Shown here: positions 17,859 through 26,769 of the stretch, in pieces
How positions within the stretch are numbered: the first letter of the stretch is position 1
Layout of the letters: each line of letters begins with the position of its first letter
Assembly: GCA_013816805.1 (NCBI GenBank)
Contig: JACDDS010000008.1
Span: forward strand, 1-64,000
DNA: 64,000 bases
Direction: 5' to 3'
Source of the DNA: Chitinophagales bacterium
Lineage (GTDB): Bacteria > Bacteroidota > Bacteroidia > Chitinophagales > UBA10324
Translations under genes and position numbers: made by a program
Notes under the pieces: generated by a model
The model's database searches: none
Told to the model about the DNA's origin: nothing
What the model saw: only the letters and a program-made list of their open reading frames with translations

Positions 17859-19739
17859 TTATTGAATGATCAATTTCTGCCGGAAAAAATCTACCCCTGC
17901 TCCCACATTTATAAAATAAATTCCCGGGTATGGCATCAGTATCTTATCGTTTCCGGCGTCGCCGGTAATAGGAATTTCGGCTACTAATTCACCTGTTACA
18001 TTTAAGACTTGCAATTTCGAGGAACCGCTTTTAAAATTTTTCCAAAGGATATTTATTTCTCCTGCTGATGGAATAGGATATATAAAAAACTGACATTTTT
18101 CTGCCGTAAGATTATCAATTCCACTCAGCACGTCGATCTGATTTTTAAACAGGCTGTCACAGCCGTTTGAATCCACTACTGAAAGGAGCACCCAATACAT
18201 TCCGGGATAAGCATATAGGTGAGAAGGATTTAAATGGCTGGTGTCGGTAGTTCCATCACCGAAGTTCCAGTATATGCTTGCAGGAATAACTGCCGGATTT
18301 AATTTAAAAATGGTCGAATCATTAGAAACACTGTAAGAAAAACTGGTCGGTGGTTTTGGATTTACTTTAATAAATGCTGAAGAATATTGATCACAGGCTT
18401 CGAGCGTAATATTATATTCTCCCGATTCATTAAAAAAGATTGCAGCATCATCAGTACCTGAAACGTATGCGCCATCCTGAAGCCAGGTAAAATCCTGAGA
18501 GCTCACCGTAGTATTTGTAAAGAAGACGTGTTCATCTTCGCACAATTCATCTGAGCTGGTTATAAATGTGATTGAATCCGGACATGGAATGGTTACCTGT
18601 GAATCAACTCTTACCAGATAGCCATCCAAATTGTAAATTCCAAATCCTTCTGTTTCTCCTGCAATCAGGTACCCATTGTCCGAAAGAGGGATGGCGTTGA
18701 ATGCCACCTCATTCTTTATTCCTCCAAAATGGTTGTTCTGAAGAGTGTCACCATTCGAATCAATTTTTAATAAAAGCATTTCACTCCCTTTGCCCGGTAC
18801 CTGGGTATAGCCAGCAATCACAAATCCATTATCGCTGGTCTTATTTAATGAAAATCCTAAATCGCCTTCGTGGCTTCCCGGAAATTTCATGAATGGATTC
18901 AGGCCAAGTGAATCTGTTTCAATGAAAACAATATTACTGGTATCCAAACTGTTTTCCCAGTCACCCAGCAATATCAGGTTAGATTGATTATCCTCCTTAA
19001 CATCATAGCCATAGTCATTACCGTTTGCACCAAAATTTCTTGACCATTTCACATTAAGATCACTATCCGTTTCCACAAGATATATATCATAATCGGGAGT
19101 AAATGAATTGGTATAACCCGTTATTGCGTATCCGCCATCCTTCATTGGTTCCATATTTACAGCAACTTCATTCCCTGCTTCGCCAATGGAATTTTCGCGC
19201 AATATGTTTCCTGCTGAGTCAATTTCAACCAGGTAGATGTCATTTCCGCCATTACCAAAGCTTAAAGTGGAACCGCATAAAATAATTCTTCCACCGCTTA
19301 TTGCAAGTGCATCGTATAGCATTTCTGTGTATATACCTCCAAAATAACGTTCCCATATTTTAACTCCATCCGTATTCGTTTTTACTACATAAAAATCATA
19401 GCTGTTGTTTAGTAAGTTATACGAATAGCCCGACATCACGTAATTATGATCTGTTGTTTCGAGCACATTTCTTCCATAATTATCAGACGAATCTCCAAAT
19501 GTTTTTGTCCATAATGTTCCGCCATTCATATTGGTTTTTATGAGATAATAATCCGGCGAATTGATGGTAGAATTGCCAAAGCTTTGTGTAGTGCCGCCTG
19601 CAATAAATTGTCCTGAAGAAGTTACTGCGACAGATCGTAAGCTTTCTGCATTTATTCCGCCATATATCTTTTCAAAGGGAGCCTGACCCGTCATTTTAAG
19701 AAAGTTAAAAACAAATATTGCTGTAAGTAAAAATTTCAT
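17859..19739 (-). CDS. T9SS cargo: seven-bladed propeller-like repeats, PKD domain, sorting domain
   Basis: A 626-residue protein with an N-terminal signal peptide (to about residue 19). Residues 22-390 contain about seven repeats of roughly 50 residues with the pattern GG..NE....., DGGYAITGYT, YLVKTD..G, W...FGG, typical of secreted propeller-like proteins. An Ig/PKD-type segment covers about 390-540 (YWNFGDGTTDTSH). A type A sorting domain follows from about 550 (IYPIPSAGEINI, GIYFINVG). Exported by the Sec pathway and then, by inference, by T9SS to the cell surface or medium. Function is unknown; a cargo of similar repeat type lies at 34842-36446. Confidence 0.85.
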   Translation of the reverse strand: MKFLLTAIFVFNFLKMTGQAPFEKIYGGINAESLRSVAVTSSGQFIAGGTTQSFGNSTINSPDYYLIKTNMNGGTLWTKTFGDSSDNYGRNVLETTDHNYVMSGYSYNLLNNSYDFYVVKTNTDGVKIWERYFGGIYTEMLYDALAISGGRIILCGSTLSFGNGGNDIYLVEIDSAGNILRENSIGEAGNEVAVNMEPMKDGGYAITGYTNSFTPDYDIYLVETDSDLNVKWSRNFGANGNDYGYDVKEDNQSNLILLGDWENSLDTSNIVFIETDSLGLNPFMKFPGSHEGDLGFSLNKTSDNGFVIAGYTQVPGKGSEMLLLKIDSNGDTLQNNHFGGIKNEVAFNAIPLSDNGYLIAGETEGFGIYNLDGYLVRVDSQVTIPCPDSITFITSSDELCEDEHVFFTNTTVSSQDFTWLQDGAYVSGTDDAAIFFNESGEYNITLEACDQYSSAFIKVNPKPPTSFSYSVSNDSTIFKLNPAVIPASIYWNFGDGTTDTSHLNPSHLYAYPGMYWVLLSVVDSNGCDSLFKNQIDVLSGIDNLTAEKCQFFIYPIPSAGEINILWKNFKSGSSKLQVLNVTGELVAEIPITGDAGNDKILMPYPGIYFINVGAGVDFFRQKLIIQ

Positions 19740-20042
19740 ATGATTAAATGACTCTTACCATTTTCAACAGACATAGATAAGATTTTAATAAAAAAACAAC
19801 AACTGTGTGTAAAACTGCATCAATACAGCAATCGACAAATTCACATTGAATTTGGAATATTGCAGCACAAATTATTATCAGAAATACGAATAAATAAAAT
19901 TAACTAAAAGGTGAATAAAAAATATATCAGAAACTTGTGACTGAAAAACTATCTTCTTTCTGCACTAATTAATACCAAATTCAAAAAAATTATCGGCTTT
20001 ATAATTCTGCACTATTTTAGTATTTCATTTAAATAGATAACA
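19740..20042. other. Intergenic region between a T9SS cargo gene and fumC
   Basis: A 303-base AT-rich divergent gap that should hold the promoters of both genes. No clear TAnnTTTG element or RNA structure was found. A 10-base direct repeat TTCTGCACTA occurs at 19958-19967 and 20005-20014, the second copy about 30 bases upstream of fumC; in such AT-rich sequence this may be chance. Confidence 0.4.
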
Positions 20043-21431
20043 ATGGAATTCCGTACTGAGAAGGATACTATGGGAATGGTACAGGTTCCGGCTGATAAAT
20101 TCTGGGGCGCACAAACTCAGAGATCAATCCGGAATTTTAAGATTGCAGAAGACATTAACCGGATGCCGAAAGAAATTATCCGTGCATTTGCCCTTTTAAA
20201 AAAGGCTGCTGCACTTACCAACTTTGACTTAGAAATTTTATCAAATGAAAAATGCACTCTGATCTGCAGGGTATGTGATGAAATAATAGAAGGAAAACTG
20301 GATGATCAGTTTCCGCTTGTAGTTTGGCAGACGGGCAGCGGAACCCAGTCAAATATGAATATAAATGAAGTAATAGCTAACCGGGCACATGTGCTTAATG
20401 GAGGAAATCTGACCGATGAAAAAAAAGTACTTTCTGCAAATGATGATGTAAATAAATCTCAGTCTTCTAATGATACATTCCCGACCGCAATGCACATTGC
20501 AGCATATAAAATTCTGACAGAAACCACGCTACCGGGAATACAAAAGCTTCGGGATACACTTTACGTAAAATCCGTGGAATTTATGCATGTGGTAAAAATC
20601 GGAAGAACCCATTTTATGGATGCAACCCCGCTTACATTGGGGCAGGAATTATCCGGTTATGTATCTCAGCTTGATCATGGAATGCGGGCGATCAGGAATG
20701 CCCTGCCTCATCTTTCTGAGCTTGCATTAGGCGGAACTGCAGTAGGCACAGGGCTGAATGCACCTAAGGGCTATGCAGAAAAAGTAGCAAATAAAATAGC
20801 CGGCCTCACTACCCTTCCTTTTATTACTGCTGAAAATAAATTTGAATCCCTCGCTGCACACGATGCCATTGTGGAAGCGCACGGCGCCTTAAAAACGGTT
20901 GCAGTCAGCCTGATGAAGATTGCTAATGATATCCGGATGCTTTCCTCTGGTCCGCGGGCTGGAATAGGCGAAATGCGGATTCCGGATAATGAGCCCGGAT
21001 CTTCTATAATGCCGGGTAAAGTGAATCCGACTCAGTGCGAGGCCATGACTATGGTTGCGGCGCAGGTGCTCGGTAATGATGTAGCGATAAATATTGGCGG
21101 CGCAACAGGCCACTTTGAGCTGAACGTCTTCAAGCCCATGATGATCTATAACTTCCTTCATTCAGCAAGGCTCATCGGCGATGCATGCATTTCTTTTAAT
21201 GATAACTGCGCAGTTGGAATAGAACCACTGAATGAAAATATTAAAAAGCACGTCAGCAATTCACTGATGCTGGTAACTGCTTTAAACACTAAAATCGGTT
21301 ACTATAAAGCAGCTGAAATAGCACAGAAAGCACATCGTGAAAATAAAACGCTCAGGGAAACTGCAGTGGAATTGGGCTATGTAACACCGGAGCAATTTGA
21401 TGAATGGGTGAAGCCGGAAGAGATGGTGTAG
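20043..21431 (+). CDS. fumC: Fumarate hydratase, class II
   Basis: A 462-residue homotetrameric enzyme that interconverts fumarate and L-malate in the TCA cycle. The superfamily signature [11 protein letters not shown] is near residue 320, and the substrate-site motifs SGTQSNMN (near 100), SSNDTFPTA (near 140) and [10 protein letters not shown] (near 188) are all present. Length is standard and the Fe-S-free class II type is clear. It appears monocistronic, with oppositely oriented T9SS cargo genes on both sides. Confidence 0.97.
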   Translation: MEFRTEKDTMGMVQVPADKFWGAQTQRSIRNFKIAEDINRMPKEIIRAFALLKKAAALTNFDLEILSNEKCTLICRVCDEIIEGKLDDQFPLVVWQTGSGTQSNMNINEVIANRAHVLNGGNLTDEKKVLSANDDVNKSQSSNDTFPTAMHIAAYKILTETTLPGIQKLRDTLYVKSVEFMHVVKIGRTHFMDATPLTLGQELSGYVSQLDHGMRAIRNALPHLSELALGGTAVGTGLNAPKGYAEKVANKIAGLTTLPFITAENKFESLAAHDAIVEAHGALKTVAVSLMKIANDIRMLSSGPRAGIGEMRIPDNEPGSSIMPGKVNPTQCEAMTMVAAQVLGNDVAINIGGATGHFELNVFKPMMIYNFLHSARLIGDACISFNDNCAVGIEPLNENIKKHVSNSLMLVTALNTKIGYYKAAEIAQKAHRENKTLRETAVELGYVTPEQFDEWVKPEEMV

Positions 21432-21527
21432 AAGGTTGTTGTTCTCAATTTTAAGCTGGAATAATATCTATAAAGCCAATGTGCTATTTGAACATTACTA
21501 TTTTTTTCACTCCTAATAATTTCCCAT

Positions 21528-22463
21528 TTAGCCAAAGTTCACAGAAGAGTATATTATCAAAAAGAGTTCCGCTTCAATCTGGAGGGATGTTCCGCTTTCA
21601 ATTTTATCACTAAGCAGTGTTTGTCCTATTGTATTCATAATCTTTAATTGAGCAGAAGAAAAATCAGGTGATGAAAAGTCAATAGATAAAAAGGTTGAAG
21701 CTGGGTTGGGCGAAATCGTAAATATAAAATTGCGTGGACTTGGATATTCAACAGTAAGCAGTATAGAATCGCAGGAGGTTAAGCTAAACGGAGAAGAAGC
21801 TAATGTTTCGTAAAGCAGCTCATCGTTTTTTCTAAAACAGGTAAGCCCGGAACTGCATTCAAAATAAATTTCATACGGAGAAAGTAATCCCTCTAAAGAG
21901 CCAATTCCCTCAATCCAATTTATGAAAGTGTTAGTAAATGAAATGCGGTTACGCCATTCACCATTCAAAATCTGGACAGAATCAATATTAGTTACTACAG
22001 GTGATTCGTTTAACCACTGGAGCGTATCACCTATTTTTATATTAAAATCATATAAGAGCGTATCATGGTTTAATGGAAGGTTTATTGGACAATTATCTAA
22101 GGGATAAGTAAATAAACGCAACCAAACCTTTTTCATCGAATCTTCACGAAGTGCTCCTATAAGTACGGTGATGGGATGAGCATAATTATAACCGTAGTTC
22201 AATGGCGGGTTATCCGATGTATAGGAATAATAATAGAGATCTTGAAATTTTAATTGCTGGTAGAGTACATGTTGAATCAGGGTATCACCGTCTAAAAAGA
22301 ATTTACCACCATGGCACTCGCATGAGTAGAAACCGCCAGTATAATAACAATCTCTGACTTCTCTGTTCCATATTGCGCCACTATCTACCAGTGGATAATA
22401 TCGCTGACCTTTAGCACAAAAGGTCAACATAAGAAAAACAATAGCGCAATAAAAAGGTTTCAT
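21528..22463 (-). CDS. T9SS cargo of unknown function with frameshifted C-terminus
   Basis: A 311-residue frame with a signal peptide (1-19, ending FCAKGQ), a central domain of about 220 residues with several cysteines, and the start of a type A sorting domain (ISPNPASTFLSIDF from about 250). The frame ends abruptly at YSSVNFG, without the usual GIYF..L and basic tail. Another frame over 21484-21560 encodes ILFCELWLNGKLLGVKKIV, exactly such a tail, ending at a stop at 21484. One extra base in the A5 run at 21559-21563 would join the two. The intact protein would therefore end at about 21484. Confidence 0.75.
   Translation of the reverse strand: MKPFYCAIVFLMLTFCAKGQRYYPLVDSGAIWNREVRDCYYTGGFYSCECHGGKFFLDGDTLIQHVLYQQLKFQDLYYYSYTSDNPPLNYGYNYAHPITVLIGALREDSMKKVWLRLFTYPLDNCPINLPLNHDTLLYDFNIKIGDTLQWLNESPVVTNIDSVQILNGEWRNRISFTNTFINWIEGIGSLEGLLSPYEIYFECSSGLTCFRKNDELLYETLASSPFSLTSCDSILLTVEYPSPRNFIFTISPNPASTFLSIDFSSPDFSSAQLKIMNTIGQTLLSDKIESGTSLQIEAELFLIIYSSVNFG
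21559..21563. other. Homopolymer frame break in the sorting domain of a T9SS cargo
   Basis: A run of five A (T5 in the coding sense) marks the point where the reading leaves the sorting-domain pattern. Inserting one base restores a reading into LWLNGKLLGVKKIVMFK, a normal T9SS tail ending at 21484. Sequencing error and mutation are both possible. Confidence 0.65.
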
Positions 22464-22526
22464 AGAAGTGAAGGCTGCATAATATAAAAATATATTTTTT
22501 TAATCTCACTTTAATTTGAGTGTAAG

Positions 22527-23186
22527 TCATTTTTTTGTCATCTCTTTATTCCCAAACCGCGTTTTAAAAAAAGCATATCCCGCAGGAATAAATGATATTA
22601 GAATAATTCCAATCACTACCGTTTCAAAGTGATCTTTTACAAACGTGATGTTTCCAAAAAAATACCCCGCTGCAAGAAAACATACTACCCATAGAAATCC
22701 ACCAATAAAATTGTAGATAATAAACGTATTAATTTTCATTTGTCCTACCCCCGCTATAAACGGGGCAAAAGTTCGAAGTATGGGAGCAAACCGCGTATAG
22801 ATAATAGTCATCGATCCATATTTTGCAAAAAAGTTTTTTGTACGGTCAAGATAGCTTCTCCGGATCAGCCGTAAATCTTTTTCATACACCTTTGGACCTA
22901 TCGATTTGCCGATGAAGTAGTTCAGCATATTACCGGTAAATGCGGCTATGATGAGCAGCACAGCCAGCAGCATAATATTTAATCCGCTATTATCTAATGC
23001 AGCAATAGCTCCCGCTGCAAATAACATAGAATCACCGGGAAGAAATGGAGTTACCACGAAGCCCGTTTCGCAAAAAATAATGGCGAATAAAATGAAATAG
23101 GTGAGCGTGCCATATTGAGAAATAAGCTGGGTAAGGTGCTTATCAATATGAAGAATGAAGTCAAGTAAAGAATGAATAAGATCCAT
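22527..23186 (-). CDS. DedA-family (VTT domain) membrane protein
   Basis: A protein of about 219 residues with five or six hydrophobic segments. The DedA signatures are FCETGFVVTPFLPGDSML near the N-terminus and the re-entrant-loop motif YTRFAPILRTFAPFIAGVG near residue 145. DedA proteins are linked to lipid scrambling or flipping (including undecaprenyl phosphate) and membrane homeostasis. The ATG at 23186 is chosen over a TTG at 23204 because the TACCTTTG promoter element overlaps the TTG. It is divergent from acs. Confidence 0.88.
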   Translation of the reverse strand: MDLIHSLLDFILHIDKHLTQLISQYGTLTYFILFAIIFCETGFVVTPFLPGDSMLFAAGAIAALDNSGLNIMLLAVLLIIAAFTGNMLNYFIGKSIGPKVYEKDLRLIRRSYLDRTKNFFAKYGSMTIIYTRFAPILRTFAPFIAGVGQMKINTFIIYNFIGGFLWVVCFLAAGYFFGNITFVKDHFETVVIGIILISFIPAGYAFFKTRFGNKEMTKK

Positions 23187-23201
23187 AGTAAAAGTTGCGC
23201 G

Positions 23202-23209
23202 CAAAGGTA
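23202..23209 (-). promoter_or_regulatory. -7 promoter element of the dedA-family gene
   Basis: TACCTTTG on the minus strand fits TAnnTTTG, 15 bases upstream of the chosen ATG at 23186, implying a very short leader. Confidence 0.45.
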
Positions 23210-23336
23210 TTTAAATAATGATCGGCTGGACAGTCATGAACAACGCTAGTACTTATTGTCTATAGATGCATCCATCACACGAGGCTTCATGACTTGCATT
23301 ATTTTGGCTTACAATTCGTTCGATAAAAAATTTCTG

Positions 23337-25241
23337 ATGGTTTCCCGCATTACCTCTTATGAAGAATACAAAAAAACCTATGTGCTTAGTATTAATAACC
23401 CCGATTTGTTTTGGGCTGAAGTCGCAGAAGGATTTCATTGGAAAGAAAAATGGCAACGTGTAAAATCCGGAGACTTTGATCAGGTTAACTTTAAGTGGTT
23501 TGAAAAAGGAAAGTTAAATTTTTCAGAAAATTGTCTTGACGCACATATTAAGACATCCGGCAATAAACCGGCTATCATTTGGGAACCAAATAATCCGAAA
23601 GAAACAGATCGCATCTTAACTTACCTTGAATTGCACCGGGAAGTATGCCGGTTCGCGAATGTATTGCAGCAGCTGGGAATTCTTAAAGGTGATACGATAT
23701 GCCTTTACATGCCCATGATTCCGGAGCTTGCCATTTCAATGCTTGCCTGTACACGGATAGGAGCCATTCATTCCGTTGTTTTTGGAGGATTTTCTTCTCA
23801 ATCTTTATCCGGTAGAATCAGGGATGCAGGATGCAAATTACTGGTAACTGCTGATGGGTTTTACCGCGGCGATAAACCTGTTTATTTAAAACGAATAGCT
23901 GATGAAGCCCTGCAGGAATGTCCTTCCGTGCGGAATGTTATTATTTACAGAAGATCTCAATTTGATATAGAAGTAGTGGCAGGCCGTGATCTGTTCTGGG
24001 AACAACTTATGGCGAATGCGGAGAGCGGGCATGCAGCAGAGATTATGGACGCCGAAGACCCTTTGTTTATTCTTTATACTTCAGGATCAACCGGGCAGCC
24101 TAAAGGGCTGGTTCATACAACCGCCGGGTATATGGTATATGCTGGCTATACTTTTCTAAATGTTTTTCAATACCACGAGCACGACATATTCTGGTGTACT
24201 GCAGATATTGGCTGGATTACCGGCCACAGCTACGCAGTATATGGCCCGCTGCTCAATGGTGCCACTACCCTGATGTATGAAGGAGTTCCCTCTTATCCTG
24301 ATTGGGATCGCTGGTGGCAAATAATTGATAAATACAAGGTCAATATTTTATACACAGCGCCAACTGCAATACGCGCTTTTGAGGCGAAGGGAACAGATCA
24401 CCTGCGTGACTCCAGCTTAAAATCATTACGGGTTTTAGGCACTGTGGGTGAGCCTATTAATGAGGAAGCATGGCAATGGTATTTTACTAATGTAGGAAAA
24501 CAAAGATGCCCTGTAGTGGATACCTGGTGGCAAACGGAAACAGGAGGCATCCTCATTACATCGCTGGCAGGCATTACTCCCTCAAAGCCATCGTTTGCTA
24601 CCTTACCTTTTCCGGGAATTGAGCCTGTAGTCGTGGATGTGCATGGAAATATATTAGATGCACAGAAAGCAGAAGGAAATTTATGCATCAGGAATTCGTG
24701 GCCGGGCCAGGCACGCACGATTTATAACGACCATGATCGCTTTATGAAAACTTATTTTAAAGTTTATCCGGGATTGTACTTCACGGGAGATGGTTGCCGT
24801 AGAGACGAGGAAGGTATGTACCGGATCACAGGGCGCGTGGATGATGTAATAAAAGTTTCAGGACATCGGATCGGGACGGCGGAAATAGAAAGTGCCATCA
24901 ATCAGCATCCGGATATAGCAGAGAGTGCTGTAGTACCGGTTCCTCATGATATTAAAGGGCAGTCCATTATTGCTTTTGTGATTTGCAGGAATACGATTAA
25001 GGATGAAAAAAAAATTGAGCAGGAAGTTGTAGAACTAATTTCAGGTACCATTGGTCCTATAGCAAAACCAGATAGGGTTTTCATAGTAAGTGGGCTTCCC
25101 AAAACCCGGAGCGGAAAGATCATGCGCCGTATCTTACGCAAAATAGCCGAACACCATTATGAGCAGGTAGGTGACATTTCCACCCTGCTGAATCCGGAAA
25201 TTGTAGAAGAAATTACAGCCAAGGTAGAACGTGGAGAATAG
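23337..25241 (+). CDS. acs: Acetyl-CoA synthetase, AMP-forming
   Basis: A protein of about 634 residues that makes acetyl-CoA from acetate, ATP and CoA through acetyl-AMP. Present are the P-loop type motif YTSGSTGQPKG, the motifs GWITGHSYAVYGPLLNGAT and DTWWQTETGG typical of Acs, the hinge block GRVDDVIKVSGHRIGTAEIE and the C-terminal catalytic lysine in TRSGKIMRRILRK, which is acetylation-controlled in many bacteria. The frame is open back to a TTG at 23256, but the ATG at 23337 (MVSRITSYEEYKK) aligns with the usual Acs N-terminus. Related acyl-CoA synthetases are possible, but the motifs favour acetate. Confidence 0.93.
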   Translation: MVSRITSYEEYKKTYVLSINNPDLFWAEVAEGFHWKEKWQRVKSGDFDQVNFKWFEKGKLNFSENCLDAHIKTSGNKPAIIWEPNNPKETDRILTYLELHREVCRFANVLQQLGILKGDTICLYMPMIPELAISMLACTRIGAIHSVVFGGFSSQSLSGRIRDAGCKLLVTADGFYRGDKPVYLKRIADEALQECPSVRNVIIYRRSQFDIEVVAGRDLFWEQLMANAESGHAAEIMDAEDPLFILYTSGSTGQPKGLVHTTAGYMVYAGYTFLNVFQYHEHDIFWCTADIGWITGHSYAVYGPLLNGATTLMYEGVPSYPDWDRWWQIIDKYKVNILYTAPTAIRAFEAKGTDHLRDSSLKSLRVLGTVGEPINEEAWQWYFTNVGKQRCPVVDTWWQTETGGILITSLAGITPSKPSFATLPFPGIEPVVVDVHGNILDAQKAEGNLCIRNSWPGQARTIYNDHDRFMKTYFKVYPGLYFTGDGCRRDEEGMYRITGRVDDVIKVSGHRIGTAEIESAINQHPDIAESAVVPVPHDIKGQSIIAFVICRNTIKDEKKIEQEVVELISGTIGPIAKPDRVFIVSGLPKTRSGKIMRRILRKIAEHHYEQVGDISTLLNPEIVEEITAKVERGE

Positions 25242-25363
25242 GCTTACCTAAAATAAACATGCAGGGTCTGCAAAATAAGTGATATGCTTTACCTGATACT
25301 ATAAAGTCTTTTATCAGCATCACATAACAAATGTTCCTGATTTCATTTGTGAGCCAGTTATTC

Positions 25364-25371
25364 TATCTTTG
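25364..25371 (+). promoter_or_regulatory. -7 promoter element of the lipoprotein gene
   Basis: TATCTTTG fits TAnnTTTG, 26 bases upstream of the ATG at 25398. A TTG at 25347-25349 lies 14 bases upstream, somewhat close for a -33 element. Confidence 0.5.
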
Positions 25372-25397
25372 TCGCTCTTATTAATTCGATTTATACA

Positions 25398-25973
25398 ATG
25401 AAATTATTCAGGTCATTACCTGCCTTCTCTCTTAAAGCACTTCTTTTCTTTTCAGTGGTTTGTTTTTTTACTTTATCATTCAGTGGTTGCTTTGAATACC
25501 CGGAAGGTCCCGCCTTTACTTTAACTCCGCGTGATATGCGGCTGGAAGGAAACTGGGGTATAAAGGATGTAAAGGATGCAAACGGAAACAGTATCATTAA
25601 TACCTTTATGACGGATACCCTTTCTGTAAATGTAGACAGCCTGATCGTGACAGATACAATCAATAACCTCGACTCTACTGTTTACGATACTACAATAAAC
25701 ATTTCCAACTTTTATATTTATAAGTATCAAACAATGACTGCAAGTATTAACCGTACCGGATCAAATACGGTTTCAATTTTTACAAATGGTATCCCCTGGA
25801 CAGATGCAACCTGGACCTTAACGGTAAAAAATGATTTCTGGGCCTTGATATTTACACGCCTCGAAGGAAAAAATACCCTCACACAACGGTTCTATACTAT
25901 AAGGAAGCTTACCCAGGATGAATTTATTTACCGGGATGAAAATAGTTTCGAATTCGACTGGGAAAAATTATAA
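25398..25973 (+). CDS. Lipoprotein of unknown function
   Basis: A 191-residue protein with a type II signal peptide: a long hydrophobic stretch ending in the lipobox LSFSGC, which would place lipidated Cys30 at the mature N-terminus. The mature part has lipocalin-like features (LEGNWGIKDV near its start, then beta-strand patterns and RFYTIRKLTQDEFIY near the end), as in many Bacteroidota lipoproteins that may bind small hydrophobic ligands; this is inference. It has its own TATCTTTG promoter element and converges with the membrane protein at 25988-26587. Confidence 0.72.
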   Translation: MKLFRSLPAFSLKALLFFSVVCFFTLSFSGCFEYPEGPAFTLTPRDMRLEGNWGIKDVKDANGNSIINTFMTDTLSVNVDSLIVTDTINNLDSTVYDTTINISNFYIYKYQTMTASINRTGSNTVSIFTNGIPWTDATWTLTVKNDFWALIFTRLEGKNTLTQRFYTIRKLTQDEFIYRDENSFEFDWEKL

Positions 25974-25978
25974 ATTTA

Positions 25979-25999
25979 GTACCGTAATTATTGCGGTAC
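25979..25999. terminator. Candidate bidirectional terminator between convergent genes
   Basis: The hairpin GTACCGTAA-TTA-TTGCGGTAC has a 9-bp stem (one G.T pair) and a 3-base loop. It lies between the stop of the plus-strand lipoprotein and the stop of the minus-strand membrane protein, overlapping the latter. On the minus strand it is followed by a T-rich stretch (TTTATAATTTTT). Confidence 0.5.
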
Positions 26000-26587
26000 G
26001 TTTGTATAAGAACTGGTATTTTTTTTCCTGTCAGATAATCTCCCGTAGTACCATGCCAGCCAAATTCCTGTAAGCAGATAACCAATTACCTGGTCTATAA
26101 TTTCGCCTTTCAGATAATGCATAGGAAGGCCTACCCAGTTGTATTCGAGCATGATCTCCGAAAAAATGACAAACAGGACAAATAACATTACAAACCAAAG
26201 TCGTTGCCGGAAATTGATAAGCTTGTCACGGGCTGTGGCCAAAGCAATACAAAGAATCAGTACTGATATCAGGTTGTAAATAAAGCTCATGATATAAGTG
26301 CTGGTATTTTCTTCCATTGCCGGATAATAATTTACTAAAGCACCCGGTTTACCCATCATCTCTTTCATTCTCGTCATTTTCTCTTCATTACTTGCATCAG
26401 GGGGCATATAAGGAAGAAAATAAAGACCCTTTTTAAGGTTAGCAGACTTCAATGTTTTCAATATGCTGTCTTCAGCAGTTGTGTATTTATAATCCGAATT
26501 ATGGATGGGCAATACGGTGTGGGCCAATGCTAAATAAACATAAAGGATTACAGATCCAACAATGGAGGCAATGGCGAGTGTTTTCAT
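25988..26587 (-). CDS. Four-helix membrane protein of unknown function
   Basis: A 199-residue protein with hydrophobic segments at about residues 3-24, 95-118, 128-146 and 163-182. A polar, probably extracytoplasmic loop of about 70 residues lies between the first two and contains YFLPYMPPDA and a Met-rich stretch (EKMTRMKEMMG). No known family was recognised. A 9-bp hairpin spans its stop codon, shared with the convergent lipoprotein gene. Confidence 0.65.
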   Translation of the reverse strand: MKTLAIASIVGSVILYVYLALAHTVLPIHNSDYKYTTAEDSILKTLKSANLKKGLYFLPYMPPDASNEEKMTRMKEMMGKPGALVNYYPAMEENTSTYIMSFIYNLISVLILCIALATARDKLINFRQRLWFVMLFVLFVIFSEIMLEYNWVGLPMHYLKGEIIDQVIGYLLTGIWLAWYYGRLSDRKKNTSSYTNVPQ

Positions 26588-26769
26588 AAAAGTAATTTGT
26601 TGCGAACAAATATAACGAATGAAGGGAAGTGTTGATCTGATATTAAAAGTGGAAAAGATTAATTACTATCATGAAACCATCACCGTGTTACCGCGAAATC
26701 ACTATGATATTCTGTAATGGGAAAATTTCTGTCACAATACACTTTAATACCACAATCGGCGATATTCCT

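Noticed and set aside
19958-20014. Direct repeat TTCTGCACTA twice before fumC
   Set aside because: Ten bases with 47-bp spacing in AT-rich DNA. No helical-phase spacing or dyad, so it is noted but not claimed as a site.
25260-25272. Hairpin TGCAG-GGT-CTGCA after acs as a terminator
   Set aside because: The stem is only 5 bp and it is followed by an A-rich stretch, not T. Too weak.
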